A DNA stretch of 64,000 bases from NCBI GenBank assembly GCA_964448675.1, contig CAYUZU010000018.1, positions 1 through 64,000 of the forward strand, written 5' to 3'. Shown here piece after piece: positions 8,097 to 16,199 of this stretch (the stretch's first letter is position 1; every line of letters begins with the position of its first letter). This DNA is from CAYUZU01 sp964448675. GTDB lineage: Bacteria; Planctomycetota; Phycisphaerae; UBA1845; Fen-1342. The position numbers and the translations under genes were made by a program. The notes beneath the pieces are model-generated. The model saw only the letters and a program-made list of their open reading frames with translations, was not told the origin of the DNA and made no database searches.

Positions 8097-8414
8097 ATGA
8101 GCAACAAGATCCCCGACTACTGCGACTTCCACTGCCCGCATGCCGACTTCGCCCCGGCCTACACCGCCGGCATCTGCCGTACGATGTCCGCCGTCTGGTG
8201 CCGCCAGCTCAAGGAGCTCGTCAACAAGAACGCGCCCTGCGAGTTCAAGAAACGCGGCGGCGACGAGAAAGCTGCCCGTACCAAGTCGACCAAACGCGCG
8301 ACGAAGAAGAAGCCCGCTGCGAAGAAAACCGCCAAGAAGTCCGCGAAGAAAGCCGCCGGAAAAACCGCCAAGAAACGCAAGACCACGAAGAAATCCACCC
8401 GCCGTACCCGCTGA
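8097..8414 (+). CDS. Cys-rich protein with histone H1-like Lys/Ala tail
   Basis: 105 residues from the ATG at 8097, chosen because AGGACAGGA precedes it and the longer upstream frame lies in repeat DNA. Residues 1-50 hold five Cys (9, 13, 27, 35, 48) with His 12 and 15, suggesting a metal or Fe-S site. Residues ~55-105 are a KKAAGKTAKK-type basic tail like bacterial histone H1 homologues. The tail would bind nucleic acid; the Cys module is unrecognised. The UbiD-family gene starts 12 bp after the stop, so the two are probably co-transcribed, but the functional link is unknown. Confidence 0.75.
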   Translation: MSNKIPDYCDFHCPHADFAPAYTAGICRTMSAVWCRQLKELVNKNAPCEFKKRGGDEKAARTKSTKRATKKKPAAKKTAKKSAKKAAGKTAKKRKTTKKSTRRTR

Positions 8415-8426
8415 GCGGAGTTCCCC

Positions 8427-9875
8427 GTGCCGGCCGTCGACCTGCGACAGTTCATCGCCGACCTCGAACAGCGCGGCTGGCTGCGCCGGATCAGCGTCGC
8501 GGTCGACCCGATCCTCGAAATCACCGAAATCGCTGATCGCGTCATGAAGGCCGGCGGCCCCGCCCTGCTGTTCGAAAACGTCAAGGGCGCGCAGATGCCG
8601 CTCGTGATTAACACCTTCGGCACCCGCGAGCGCATGTGCCTCGCCTTGGGCTGCGACAGCTTTGACGAACTGGCCGCGCGCGTCCGCAACATCATCCGCC
8701 CCGAGCTGCCGACCACGCTCATGGACAAGCTCCGCAAGCTTCCCGAGCTCGCCCAGCTCGGCAGCCTGCCACCCAGGGTCGTCCGCCGCGGCCCCTGCCA
8801 GGAAATCGTCCACACCGACGACGCCGACCTGTTCACGCTACCCGCCCTGCAATGCTGGCCCGACGACGGCGGCCGCTACATCACCCTCGGCGCGATCTTC
8901 ACCAAGAACCCCGACAACGGCGAACGCAACGTTGGCATGTACCGCGTGCAGCTCTTCGAGCCGCAACTCGCCGCCATGCACTGGCACATGCACCACGACG
9001 GCGCCCGCCACTTCCGGCTCTACCAGGATCGCGGCCAGCGCATGCCGCTGGCGATCGCGCTGGGCGGGCCGGCGATCCTGCCCTACGCCGCCACCTGCCC
9101 CACGCCGCCGGGCATCGACGAGTGCCTGTTCGCCGCGTTCCTGCAGGGTCGCGCGCTGGAGCTCGTTTCCTGTATCACGCAGCCGGAGATCGAGGTGCCC
9201 GCCTCGGCCGAGATCGTCATCGAGGGCTACATCGACCCCGCCGAGCCGCTCATCCGCGAGGGGCCCTTCGGCGACCACACCGGGTTCTACTCGCTGGCCG
9301 ACGACTTCCCGCGGTTTCACGTGACGGCCATCACGCACCGCCGCGACCCGATCTACCCGACGACCATCGTTGGCAAGCCGCCGATGGAGGATTACTGGCT
9401 GGGCAAGGCGACCGAGCGGATCTTCCTGCCGCTGTTGCAGATGATTGTGCCGGACGTGATCGACTATGACCTGCCCATGTTCGGCTGCTTTCACAACTGT
9501 GCCTTCCTCAAGATTCGCAAGGAATACCCGTTGCAGGCACGGCGTGTGATGCACGCGATCTGGGGCGCAGGCCAGATGGCCCTGACCAAGATCATCGTCG
9601 TCGTTGACGAGCACGTCGATGTACACGACCAGGACGCGGTGCTGTTCCAGCTGTGCAGCAACGTCGACCCGCGGCGCGACATCGTGATGGTCGACGGCCC
9701 GGTCGACATCCTCGACCACGCCAGCCCGGTCTGCGGCGCCGGCAGCAAAATCGGCATCGATGCGACCCGCAAGATCACCGGCGAGGGGACGGTGCGCGAA
9801 TGGCCCGAAGAGCTGGAGATGACCGACGACATCAAGCGGCGCGTCGACGAGCGCTGGGGCGAATACGGACTCTGA
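8427..9875 (+). CDS. UbiD family decarboxylase
   Basis: 482 residues from a GTG start 12 bp after the previous gene. The family pattern is clear: an N-terminal domain (DLRQFIADLEQRGWLRRI, EITEIADRV), the central prenyl-FMN-binding barrel, the catalytic region EGPFGDHTGFYS, then the TTIVGKPPMEDYWLGKATER block and the C-terminal KIGIDATRK segment. UbiD enzymes reversibly decarboxylate aromatic or alpha,beta-unsaturated acids with prenylated FMN, for example in quinone biosynthesis. The substrate cannot be read from sequence and no ubiX partner is seen here. Confidence 0.92.
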   Translation: MPAVDLRQFIADLEQRGWLRRISVAVDPILEITEIADRVMKAGGPALLFENVKGAQMPLVINTFGTRERMCLALGCDSFDELAARVRNIIRPELPTTLMDKLRKLPELAQLGSLPPRVVRRGPCQEIVHTDDADLFTLPALQCWPDDGGRYITLGAIFTKNPDNGERNVGMYRVQLFEPQLAAMHWHMHHDGARHFRLYQDRGQRMPLAIALGGPAILPYAATCPTPPGIDECLFAAFLQGRALELVSCITQPEIEVPASAEIVIEGYIDPAEPLIREGPFGDHTGFYSLADDFPRFHVTAITHRRDPIYPTTIVGKPPMEDYWLGKATERIFLPLLQMIVPDVIDYDLPMFGCFHNCAFLKIRKEYPLQARRVMHAIWGAGQMALTKIIVVVDEHVDVHDQDAVLFQLCSNVDPRRDIVMVDGPVDILDHASPVCGAGSKIGIDATRKITGEGTVREWPEELEMTDDIKRRVDERWGEYGL

Positions 9876-10092
9876 CGGGGGAACCGCGTAGCGCCCAGTC
9901 GCCGCACCGGACGGCCCGGTGGGGAACTGTGCACAGGGTGGGCTGCCACGGGGGACGCTCGGTCCACCAACAGGAATCCACCGGCCAGACCAGCCCACCC
10001 AACACGCTTGCTCCTTCGTGGGTCCCAGATCTCTTCCCGTGCCTCATTCGCGATTCTCATCCACCATCCATCACGGTTACCATGCGCCCACC

Positions 10093-11211
10093 ATGCACAT
10101 TCTCGCACTCGAACCCTATTACGGCGGCAGCCACAAGGCCTTTCTCACGGGCTGGGCCGGCCACAGCCGCCATCAGTTCACCACGCTGCACCTGCCGCCG
10201 CGCAAGTGGAAGTGGCGCATGCGCCATGCGGCACTCACGTTCGCCGACCAGGTGCGCGCGGCGCTGGCCAACGGCGCCCAGTGGGATGCGGCGTTCTGCT
10301 CGGACATGCTCAACCTCGCCGAATTTCGCGGGCTGGTGCCCACATTCGTGCGCCGCCTGCCCACCGTCGCCTACTTCCACGAGAACCAGCTCACCTACCC
10401 GTTCCGTTATTTCGGAGAACGTGACTTTCACTTCGGCTTCACCAACATGACCACCGCGCTGGCGGCCGACGCGGTGTGGTTCAACTCCGCATTTCATCGC
10501 GACGACTTCCTCGCCGCGCTGACCGCCGCCCTGAAACGCATGCCGGATCACCAGCCGCTGGACGTGCCCGACCGCATCCGCGCGAAATCCGCGATTCACC
10601 CGCCGGGGATTCACGAATTCCCGCCGCGCGGCCCGCGCCGGCCGGGTCCGTTGCGGATCCTCTGGGCGGCGCGCTGGGAGCACGACAAGAACCCCGAGGC
10701 GTTCTTCGCAGCGCTTCAGCAGCTGCGAGCCGAAAACGTCGACTTTCGCATCAGCGTGCTGGGCGAGCAGTTCGAGGATTCGCCCGCGGTCTTCGACACG
10801 GCCCGCGAGACATTCACCAACCACATCGATCGCTGGGGGTATCAGCCAACGCGCGGCGATTACCTGGCGGCGCTGCTCGATGCGGACGTGGCGGTGTCCA
10901 CCGCGGAGCACGAGTTCTTCGGCATCAGCATCGTCGAGGCCATGGCCGCCGGCTGTTACCCCCTGCTGCCCGAGCGCCTGGCCTATCCCGAGGTGCTCGA
11001 CGTCGACCACACCTCCGCCGCCCGGCAATTCCTGTACGATGGCAGCGTGGACGACCTGACGGGGCGGCTGCGGGCGCTGGCGCTGCGCGTCGCGGAGGGC
11101 ACCTTGTGGGGGGATGATGCGGGCCTGGGCATTCGGCTGGCGTCACGTTTCACGTGGAGCGCCGTCGCGCGGCAAATGGACGACGCGATGAACGCGCTTG
11201 TGGCCGCGTAG
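10093..11211 (+). CDS. tRNA-queuosine alpha-mannosyltransferase-like glycosyltransferase (DUF3524 + GT4)
   Basis: 372 residues from the ATG at 10093, the start giving the family N-terminus MHILALEPYYGGSHKAF. Residues 1-165 match the DUF3524 domain of vertebrate GTDC1/QTMAN closely: LPPRKWKWRMR, YFHENQLTYPF, ERDFHFG, FNSAFHRDDFL and PDHQP. Residues 185-372 are a GT-B glycosyltransferase C-domain (WAARWEHDKNPE; EHEFFGISIVEAM at 272-284 with the donor-binding Glu). QTMAN adds mannose to queuosine in tRNA-Asp. Family membership is strong; the same substrate in this bacterium is inference, helped by nearby mnmG and tadA. No signal peptide, so cytoplasmic. Confidence 0.88.
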   Translation: MHILALEPYYGGSHKAFLTGWAGHSRHQFTTLHLPPRKWKWRMRHAALTFADQVRAALANGAQWDAAFCSDMLNLAEFRGLVPTFVRRLPTVAYFHENQLTYPFRYFGERDFHFGFTNMTTALAADAVWFNSAFHRDDFLAALTAALKRMPDHQPLDVPDRIRAKSAIHPPGIHEFPPRGPRRPGPLRILWAARWEHDKNPEAFFAALQQLRAENVDFRISVLGEQFEDSPAVFDTARETFTNHIDRWGYQPTRGDYLAALLDADVAVSTAEHEFFGISIVEAMAAGCYPLLPERLAYPEVLDVDHTSAARQFLYDGSVDDLTGRLRALALRVAEGTLWGDDAGLGIRLASRFTWSAVARQMDDAMNALVAA

Positions 11212-11213
11212 CG

Positions 11214-11696
11214 CTATTTCTCGCCCAGCGAGCGGCGATAGCGGAAGAACTCGCGAATGAGCTCAGCCGCCGGCTCGGCCATGACCCCTGCAACCGTCTC
11301 CACCTGGTGATTGAGCCGTGGATCCTGCGTGATCTCAAACAGTGACCCGCACGCGCCGGCCTTGGGGTCGCTGGCGGCGTAGACCAGCCGCCGAACACGC
11401 GCGAGTATCAAAGCCCCGGCACACATGGCGCACGGCTCGAGTGTGACGTACATCGTGCAATCATCGAGCCGCCACTGGTGGAGATACTCGGCGGCGGCGG
11501 TGAGGGCGATCATCTCCGCGTGGGCGGTGGGATCGTGCAGCTTCTCGCGCTGGTTGTAGCCGCGACCGATGACGTGCCCTTCGCGTACGATCACGGCACC
11601 GACAGGGACATCCTCGCTGTCGAGGGCCTTGCGGGCCTGCTCGAGGGCCACCTGCATGTAACGCCGATCGATCTCGTCCGGGTGCAGTCCGAGCAT
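11214..11696 (-). CDS. tadA: tRNA adenosine(34) deaminase
   Basis: 160 residues from the ATG at 11696, preceded by GGAGATTCC; an upstream in-frame extension to 11744 lacks a ribosome-binding site and family similarity. Zinc site and catalysis: HAE at 59-61 (His ligand, Glu61 proton shuttle) and PCAMC at 88-92 (two Cys ligands). RLDDCTMYVTLEPCAMCAG and the FFRYRR end are typical. It converts A34 to inosine in tRNA-Arg. It ends 3 bp from the end of the convergent glycosyltransferase gene. Confidence 0.95.
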   Translation of the reverse strand: MLGLHPDEIDRRYMQVALEQARKALDSEDVPVGAVIVREGHVIGRGYNQREKLHDPTAHAEMIALTAAAEYLHQWRLDDCTMYVTLEPCAMCAGALILARVRRLVYAASDPKAGACGSLFEITQDPRLNHQVETVAGVMAEPAAELIREFFRYRRSLGEK

Positions 11697-11887
11697 GGAA
11701 TCTCCATTTGGTGTCGCGGGCGTCGGGGGCGTATTATGCGGCACAGTGACGGTGCGTGCCTAGAGCCGTTTCAGAAACGGTCCGTTGCGCGGCCGTGTGC
11801 CACTGCGCTCGAGCCGTGCAGAATCCTTTGCTGACACAAGTGGTACGCCGGCTGCACAGTAACGGAGTGTGCCTGGTGGAGTGGCCC

Positions 11888-12475
11888 ATGACAGACGAAT
11901 CTCTTGTGAACCTGCCCGTGGCGACTTTCCTGGAGCGGCTGGCGTCGGACGCACCGACGCCGGGCGGCGGCAGCGTGGCAGCGCTGGCCGGTGCGATGGC
12001 AGCGGCGCTGGGACACATGGTCACGACATTTACCATCGGCAAGCCCAAGTTCGCCAGTGTCCAAGACCAGGTGAAGCACCTCGCAACACGACTGCAGCGC
12101 GCGCAGGCAGCGTTGCAGCGGCTCGTGGACGAGGACGCGGCGGCGTACGGGGTGCTGAGCGCCGCGCTCAAGCTCGACAAGAGCGACCCCACACGCAAAG
12201 ACCGATTGGCGCAGGCGGCATCGCTGGCGGGGAGCGTGCCGCTACAGACCGCGACGCTGTGCGCCAACGTGCTGAGCGACAGTGACACGCTTCATCGCAT
12301 CGGCAACCCGATGCTGCGGGCCGACGCGGAAGCCGCCGCTCAGTTGGCGCGGGCGGGGTTGCACGCGGCAGCGGCGAACGTGCGCGCGAACCTGCCACTG
12401 ATGACACAGCACGATGCGCGCGTGATCGAGGAGCAGCTTGATGCGCTGCTGCTGCAACACCGGACGGGGGAATAG
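11888..12475 (+). CDS. Cyclodeaminase/cyclohydrolase family protein (FTCD_C)
   Basis: 195 residues from the ATG at 11888, with GGTGGAG eight bases upstream. The N-terminus FLERLASDAPTPGGGSVAALAGAMAAALGHMV is the hallmark of the formiminotransferase-cyclodeaminase C-terminal family, including stand-alone methenyl-THF cyclohydrolase-type proteins. All-helical, Ala-rich and of the usual length (~200). It probably acts on a folate C1 intermediate; the exact reaction is uncertain. Divergent from tadA, with a ~190-bp shared upstream region. Confidence 0.88.
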   Translation: MTDESLVNLPVATFLERLASDAPTPGGGSVAALAGAMAAALGHMVTTFTIGKPKFASVQDQVKHLATRLQRAQAALQRLVDEDAAAYGVLSAALKLDKSDPTRKDRLAQAASLAGSVPLQTATLCANVLSDSDTLHRIGNPMLRADAEAAAQLARAGLHAAAANVRANLPLMTQHDARVIEEQLDALLLQHRTGE

Positions 12476-12521
12476 CGAACGGGAGGAAAGTGACGCGGTG
12501 GCGTAGCGACGGCGCCACGAA

Positions 12522-12693
12522 GGGAAAGCGGGGAGCCGGGAGCCGGGGGAGACGCCGCGGGGGGCGCCTTATCACCTTTCACGTTTTACCTGGCACCTTG
12601 TCTTGCGGCCGGGGTTCGGAATCGGCGTGCGTCGCCGTCATTCGTCGGCGTTGGACCGGGGGCTTGCGCCACCCGGCGCTGATCTGTCCGACG
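12522..12693 (-). repeat. ~170-bp dispersed repeat, copy B (inverted)
   Basis: Inverted, diverged copy of 7840-8007, lying between the convergent ends of the cyclodeaminase-family gene and the peroxiredoxin-like gene. Positions 12569-12596 hold four 7-bp units ending in CAC/TAC (TTATCAC, CTTTCAC, GTTTTAC, CTGGCAC), the counterpart of the GTG-led units in copy A. Confidence 0.6.
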
Positions 12694-12709
12694 AGCCGGT
12701 GCGGCGGGG

Positions 12710-13288
12710 TCAGTTGAAGTAGTCCGGCTCGTTGCCCTGGCGCCACTTGATGTTACAGCCGACGCTCGGCTTCTGGTCCTGTTCGATCGGCGCGCCGGCC
12801 AGCAACGCGTCGAGCGCCGCCCGCAGGTCGGCGCCGCTCACCGGCGTGCCGCTGTCCGGGCGGCTGTCGTCCAGCTGCCCGCGGTAGACCAGCTTGCGCT
12901 CCTGGTCGAACACATAGAAGTCGGGCGTGCAGGCCGCCTTGTAGGCCTTGGCGACCTCCTGGGTCTCGTCGAAGAGATACGGGAAGGGATAGCCGGTCTG
13001 CTTGACCTCTTCCTGCATGCGCTCCGGACTGTCGTCGGGGTAATTGGCGACGTCGTTGCTGTTGATCGCGACGACGCCGACGTCCTTCTCCTGGTACGCG
13101 CGGGCGAGCGCGACCAGCTCGCCTTTCACGTGCCTGACGTACGGGCAGTGGTTGCAGATGAACATCACCAGCAGCGCCCGCTTGTCCTTGAAATCGTCCA
13201 GCGAAACCTGTTGGCCGGTCGTGTCGGGCAGGGTGAAGTCCGGTGCAGAAGTCCCCAGCGGCAACATCGTCGAGGGCGTGAGGGTCAT
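12710..13288 (-). CDS. Thioredoxin-family / peroxiredoxin-like protein
   Basis: 192 residues with an AhpC/TSA-type fold: GTSAPDFTLPDTTGQQVSLDDFKDKRALLVMF, then the redox site CNHCPYV with Cys45 and Cys48. The C-terminal SVGCNIKWRQGNEPDYF is typical of the PRX-like family 1 proteins common in planctomycetes. No signal peptide or TM segment, so probably a cytoplasmic thiol reductase or peroxidase. The stop lies just inside the end of the neighbouring repeat region. Confidence 0.9.
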   Translation of the reverse strand: MTLTPSTMLPLGTSAPDFTLPDTTGQQVSLDDFKDKRALLVMFICNHCPYVRHVKGELVALARAYQEKDVGVVAINSNDVANYPDDSPERMQEEVKQTGYPFPYLFDETQEVAKAYKAACTPDFYVFDQERKLVYRGQLDDSRPDSGTPVSGADLRAALDALLAGAPIEQDQKPSVGCNIKWRQGNEPDYFN

Positions 13289-13392
13289 GGGCTGCCTCCT
13301 TGATCCGCAGTGCGCATTACGTGCAAGTCATGCATGAACACCCGAAGCGCGGTGATTGTAGAACGGGTGGCGCGTTTTTCCCCCGGCGGGCG

Positions 13393-15213
13393 CTACGGCG
13401 ATTGGCGGATAATCTCGTACTCGCGGCGAACGTCCTGCCAGTGCAGCACGTAATCGAGCTTGCGCCAGGCCTTGTAGAGCGCGATCAGCCGCTCCACCGC
13501 CTCGAATGTGAAGTTGTGCTTGACGCCGCGGGTGCGCAGCAGCCCTTCGTACCCCGCCTTCAACTCGACCTCGGCTTCCTCGAAGCGGCGCAGATGGGTC
13601 AGGCACTCGCCATACTCGCTACGCAGCACCGCCACGAACCAGTTCTCCCCCGGGTTGACCAGCGACGCGACCTGTACGAGCTGTTCGTATTCTTCGGCGG
13701 CCTCCTCATAGCGGCCGGCGACGAGCAGGCGCTTGGCCTCGCGCCGCTGCATCTCGAGCGGGTTGCGCCGGCGCACGTCCCAGATGGGGTCGGTCTCGTC
13801 GTCGCTGACCGCGCCGTCGGCGGCGCCGGCATCCTCGGTGTGCGCCGCAGCCTGCGTGGTGGCTACGCTCGGCGCATCCTCGGTATCGGACTGGGTCTCG
13901 TCGAGTGCCTGCCGCTCGGAGATCACGTACTCGACCAGCGCGTTCTTGATCTTGGCTTCGCGCTGCAGTTCCTCTTCGGCCTTGCGGGCCCGGATCAGAC
14001 CGCTGTAGGTCCCGACAGTCGTGGCCACCAGCCCGAGGAACAACGCCGTCACGGTCGCGACCAGCCCCTTGTTGCGCTTGGCGAAGCGCCCGATCTCGCG
14101 GAAGACGCTGGGGGCGCGCCGCATGGGCCGCTGGTCGGACAGGTAACGCCGCACGTCGTCACCCAGCTCCGCGGCGCTCTGGTAACGGCGGCTGGGCTCG
14201 TCGGCGATGGCGTTGAGGATGATCGTCTCGAGGTCGCCGCGCAGGGCCGGGTCGAGCCGGCTGGGGCGCTGGGGCGTGTCGTGCTCGATGCGGTACCAGG
14301 CCTCGGGCAGCGGCAGGCCTTCGACCGGGTACGGCAGCTTGTCGGTCATGAGCTTGAACAGGATCACACCGAGGGCGTAGACGTCGGTCAGCCTGCCGAC
14401 GCGCGTGCCATGGCGCTGCTCGGGGCTCATGTAGGGCAGCGTGCCCCAGCCTTCGGAGAAGCCGGAGAGGCTGAGCGTCGCGTCGCGATCGACGAGCTTG
14501 GCCAGGCCAAAGTCGAGGATCTTGAGGATGACATCGTCGTCACCGTGGCCGTTGTCGCTGACGGCGAGTCGGCGGACGAGGACATTCGAGGGTTTCAGGT
14601 CGCGGTGAATGACGCCGCTGCGGTGGGCATAATGCACGCCGTCGCACATCTTGAGAAACAACTGGAGGCGTTCGCCGCGCGAGAGCCGCCGGGCGAACTT
14701 GTCGAGCCGCTGCCCTTCGACGAGCTCCATGACGAAGTAGGGCCGGCCGTTGTCGGTATGGCCGGCGGCGTAGATGCTCGCGATGGCGGGGTGGTTGAGC
14801 TTCGCGAGGATCTTGGCCTCGCGGAGCAGGGCGTCGGCGTAGGCGGGGTCATCGCCGCGCGGGCTGTGGAAGAGCTTGATCGCCACCATGCGGCGTGAGG
14901 TGGGCTCTTCGGCCTCGAACACGACGCCGGTGCCACCGCGGCCCAGCTCGCGGATGAGGCGATAGGGGCCGACCCACTGGCCGCTGGCGATCTCGGGCAT
15001 GCGGGGCGGCTCGACGTCGGCGGCGCTGAGGAGGGACTCGACCAGGCCGGACTTGCGTTCGGCCGCTTCGGCCTTGAGGAGGCGGGTGACCTCTTTGCGC
15101 AACAGTGGGTCGTCGCGGGCCTCGCGCTGCAGGAAAGCGTCGCGCTCGGCGTCCTGGAGTTCGAGGGCGCTGTGGAAGAGGCGCTCGAGTTTCTCGAAGC
15201 GTTCGCTGTCCAT
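13393..15213 (-). CDS. Transmembrane serine/threonine protein kinase with C-terminal TPR-like region
   Basis: 606 residues from the ATG at 15213, two bases after the ECF sigma stop, which suggests translational coupling. Kinase domain ~84-360: glycine loop ELGRGGTGVVF, Lys113 (VAIKLF), HRDLKPSN at 203-210, DFG at 234-236, SPE at 263-265. One TM helix lies at ~383-403, then a short coiled segment, an acidic low-complexity linker (~430-480) and a helical TPR-like region with GRYEEAAEEYEQL and RRFEEAEVEL. Residues 1-70 form a helical N-terminal module often seen in planctomycete kinases. Probably signals to, or is controlled with, the upstream ECF sigma factor. Confidence 0.92.
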   Translation of the reverse strand: MDSERFEKLERLFHSALELQDAERDAFLQREARDDPLLRKEVTRLLKAEAAERKSGLVESLLSAADVEPPRMPEIASGQWVGPYRLIRELGRGGTGVVFEAEEPTSRRMVAIKLFHSPRGDDPAYADALLREAKILAKLNHPAIASIYAAGHTDNGRPYFVMELVEGQRLDKFARRLSRGERLQLFLKMCDGVHYAHRSGVIHRDLKPSNVLVRRLAVSDNGHGDDDVILKILDFGLAKLVDRDATLSLSGFSEGWGTLPYMSPEQRHGTRVGRLTDVYALGVILFKLMTDKLPYPVEGLPLPEAWYRIEHDTPQRPSRLDPALRGDLETIILNAIADEPSRRYQSAAELGDDVRRYLSDQRPMRRAPSVFREIGRFAKRNKGLVATVTALFLGLVATTVGTYSGLIRARKAEEELQREAKIKNALVEYVISERQALDETQSDTEDAPSVATTQAAAHTEDAGAADGAVSDDETDPIWDVRRRNPLEMQRREAKRLLVAGRYEEAAEEYEQLVQVASLVNPGENWFVAVLRSEYGECLTHLRRFEEAEVELKAGYEGLLRTRGVKHNFTFEAVERLIALYKAWRKLDYVLHWQDVRREYEIIRQSP

Positions 15214-15215
15214 GG

Positions 15216-15929
15216 TCACGGTCCGGCCGACGCCGACGCCTCGTCGTGATCGGCCAGCTCTTTGAGGAGCCACGCCCGGGCCAACTGAGTGTCGCGCTTG
15301 ACGCTGTTCGCGGCAACACCCAATTGTTGGGCGGTTTCCTCGACGGTCAGGCCCAGCAGGTAGCGCAGGGCCACCACGTCCTTCAGTCGCGGCGAAAGCG
15401 ATTCCAGGCGATCCAGCGCTTCGTCAATGGCGAGCAGGTGGGCGTGGTCCCAGGCGGCGGGGGAAGGCACGTGCTCGAGCGAGACGAGGGTCCGCGGCGG
15501 CGGATCGCCCGCCTGCTCGCCGCGGCCGGGGCCGCCGCGCTTCTTGGCGGAGAGGTTCTTGGCGATGTCGACCGAGACGTGGCGCATTTTCTGGACGAGC
15601 AGGGCGAGGGCGTGCTCGCGGGAGGCACAGGGGGCCTCGCCCCACTTGAGCAGTTCGCAGACGGCGCGGTCGACCAGCGAGGCGGTATCGGGACGGTTCA
15701 CGCCGCGCCAGCGCGTAAGCATACGGTGGGCGTGGTCGCAGGCCCGGCGGTAGACCTCGGGGATCCACTCGCGGAGGGTGCGCTGGCCGTTGCGGGCCGC
15801 GGGGGTCGGGTTTTCCGTCGGCAGTGATTCCACGCGGGTCGTCTCATCGCGAACTGAAGACGAGGTTATGCCCACACCGGAGAAAAGGCGACCGGGCAGT
15901 CGCTGGCGGCCGTCCGGAGATGAAATCAT
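15216..15929 (-). CDS. ECF-like RNA polymerase sigma factor
   Basis: 237 residues as annotated; the N-terminal ~40 residues may not be translated because the start is uncertain. The region 2 equivalent is around 50-130 (RACDHAHRML, REHALALLVQKMRHVSVDIAKN). Region 4 is clear: ALDRLESLSPRLKDVVALRYLLGLTVEETAQQLGVAANSVKRDTQLARAWLLKEL. This matches the planctomycete ECF group that sits next to Ser/Thr kinases. The kinase follows directly in the same operon, so kinase-dependent activation is likely, though not shown. Confidence 0.9.
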   Translation of the reverse strand: MISSPDGRQRLPGRLFSGVGITSSSVRDETTRVESLPTENPTPAARNGQRTLREWIPEVYRRACDHAHRMLTRWRGVNRPDTASLVDRAVCELLKWGEAPCASREHALALLVQKMRHVSVDIAKNLSAKKRGGPGRGEQAGDPPPRTLVSLEHVPSPAAWDHAHLLAIDEALDRLESLSPRLKDVVALRYLLGLTVEETAQQLGVAANSVKRDTQLARAWLLKELADHDEASASAGP

Positions 15930-16199
15930 GGTAGAGGATGACGAAACGGCGTGTCAACGATAAGATCCTTTCAGGGCGTGAGTTGCGCCAAGGTTCACAG
16001 TGGACCGGAACGTCCGAATAACGCGAAGAGCATAAAAGCGGGCCGGAGACACGGAATTTCGCAATGTTTCTGGGCCGTTGTGTTGTAAGTTGTCGGATCT
16101 AGTGTGTTGAGACCCGTCGGGGCCAGCCGTTCACATCTGGCCGGGCGCTGTCCGGCGTGGCTGGGACGGGCCAGGAAGTACGAAGCCAGGAGACATCGA

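Noticed and set aside
7840..12693. Inverted repeats as ends of a composite transposon
   Set aside because: No transposase lies between or near them, no target duplication is seen, and the enclosed genes are ordinary chromosomal functions.
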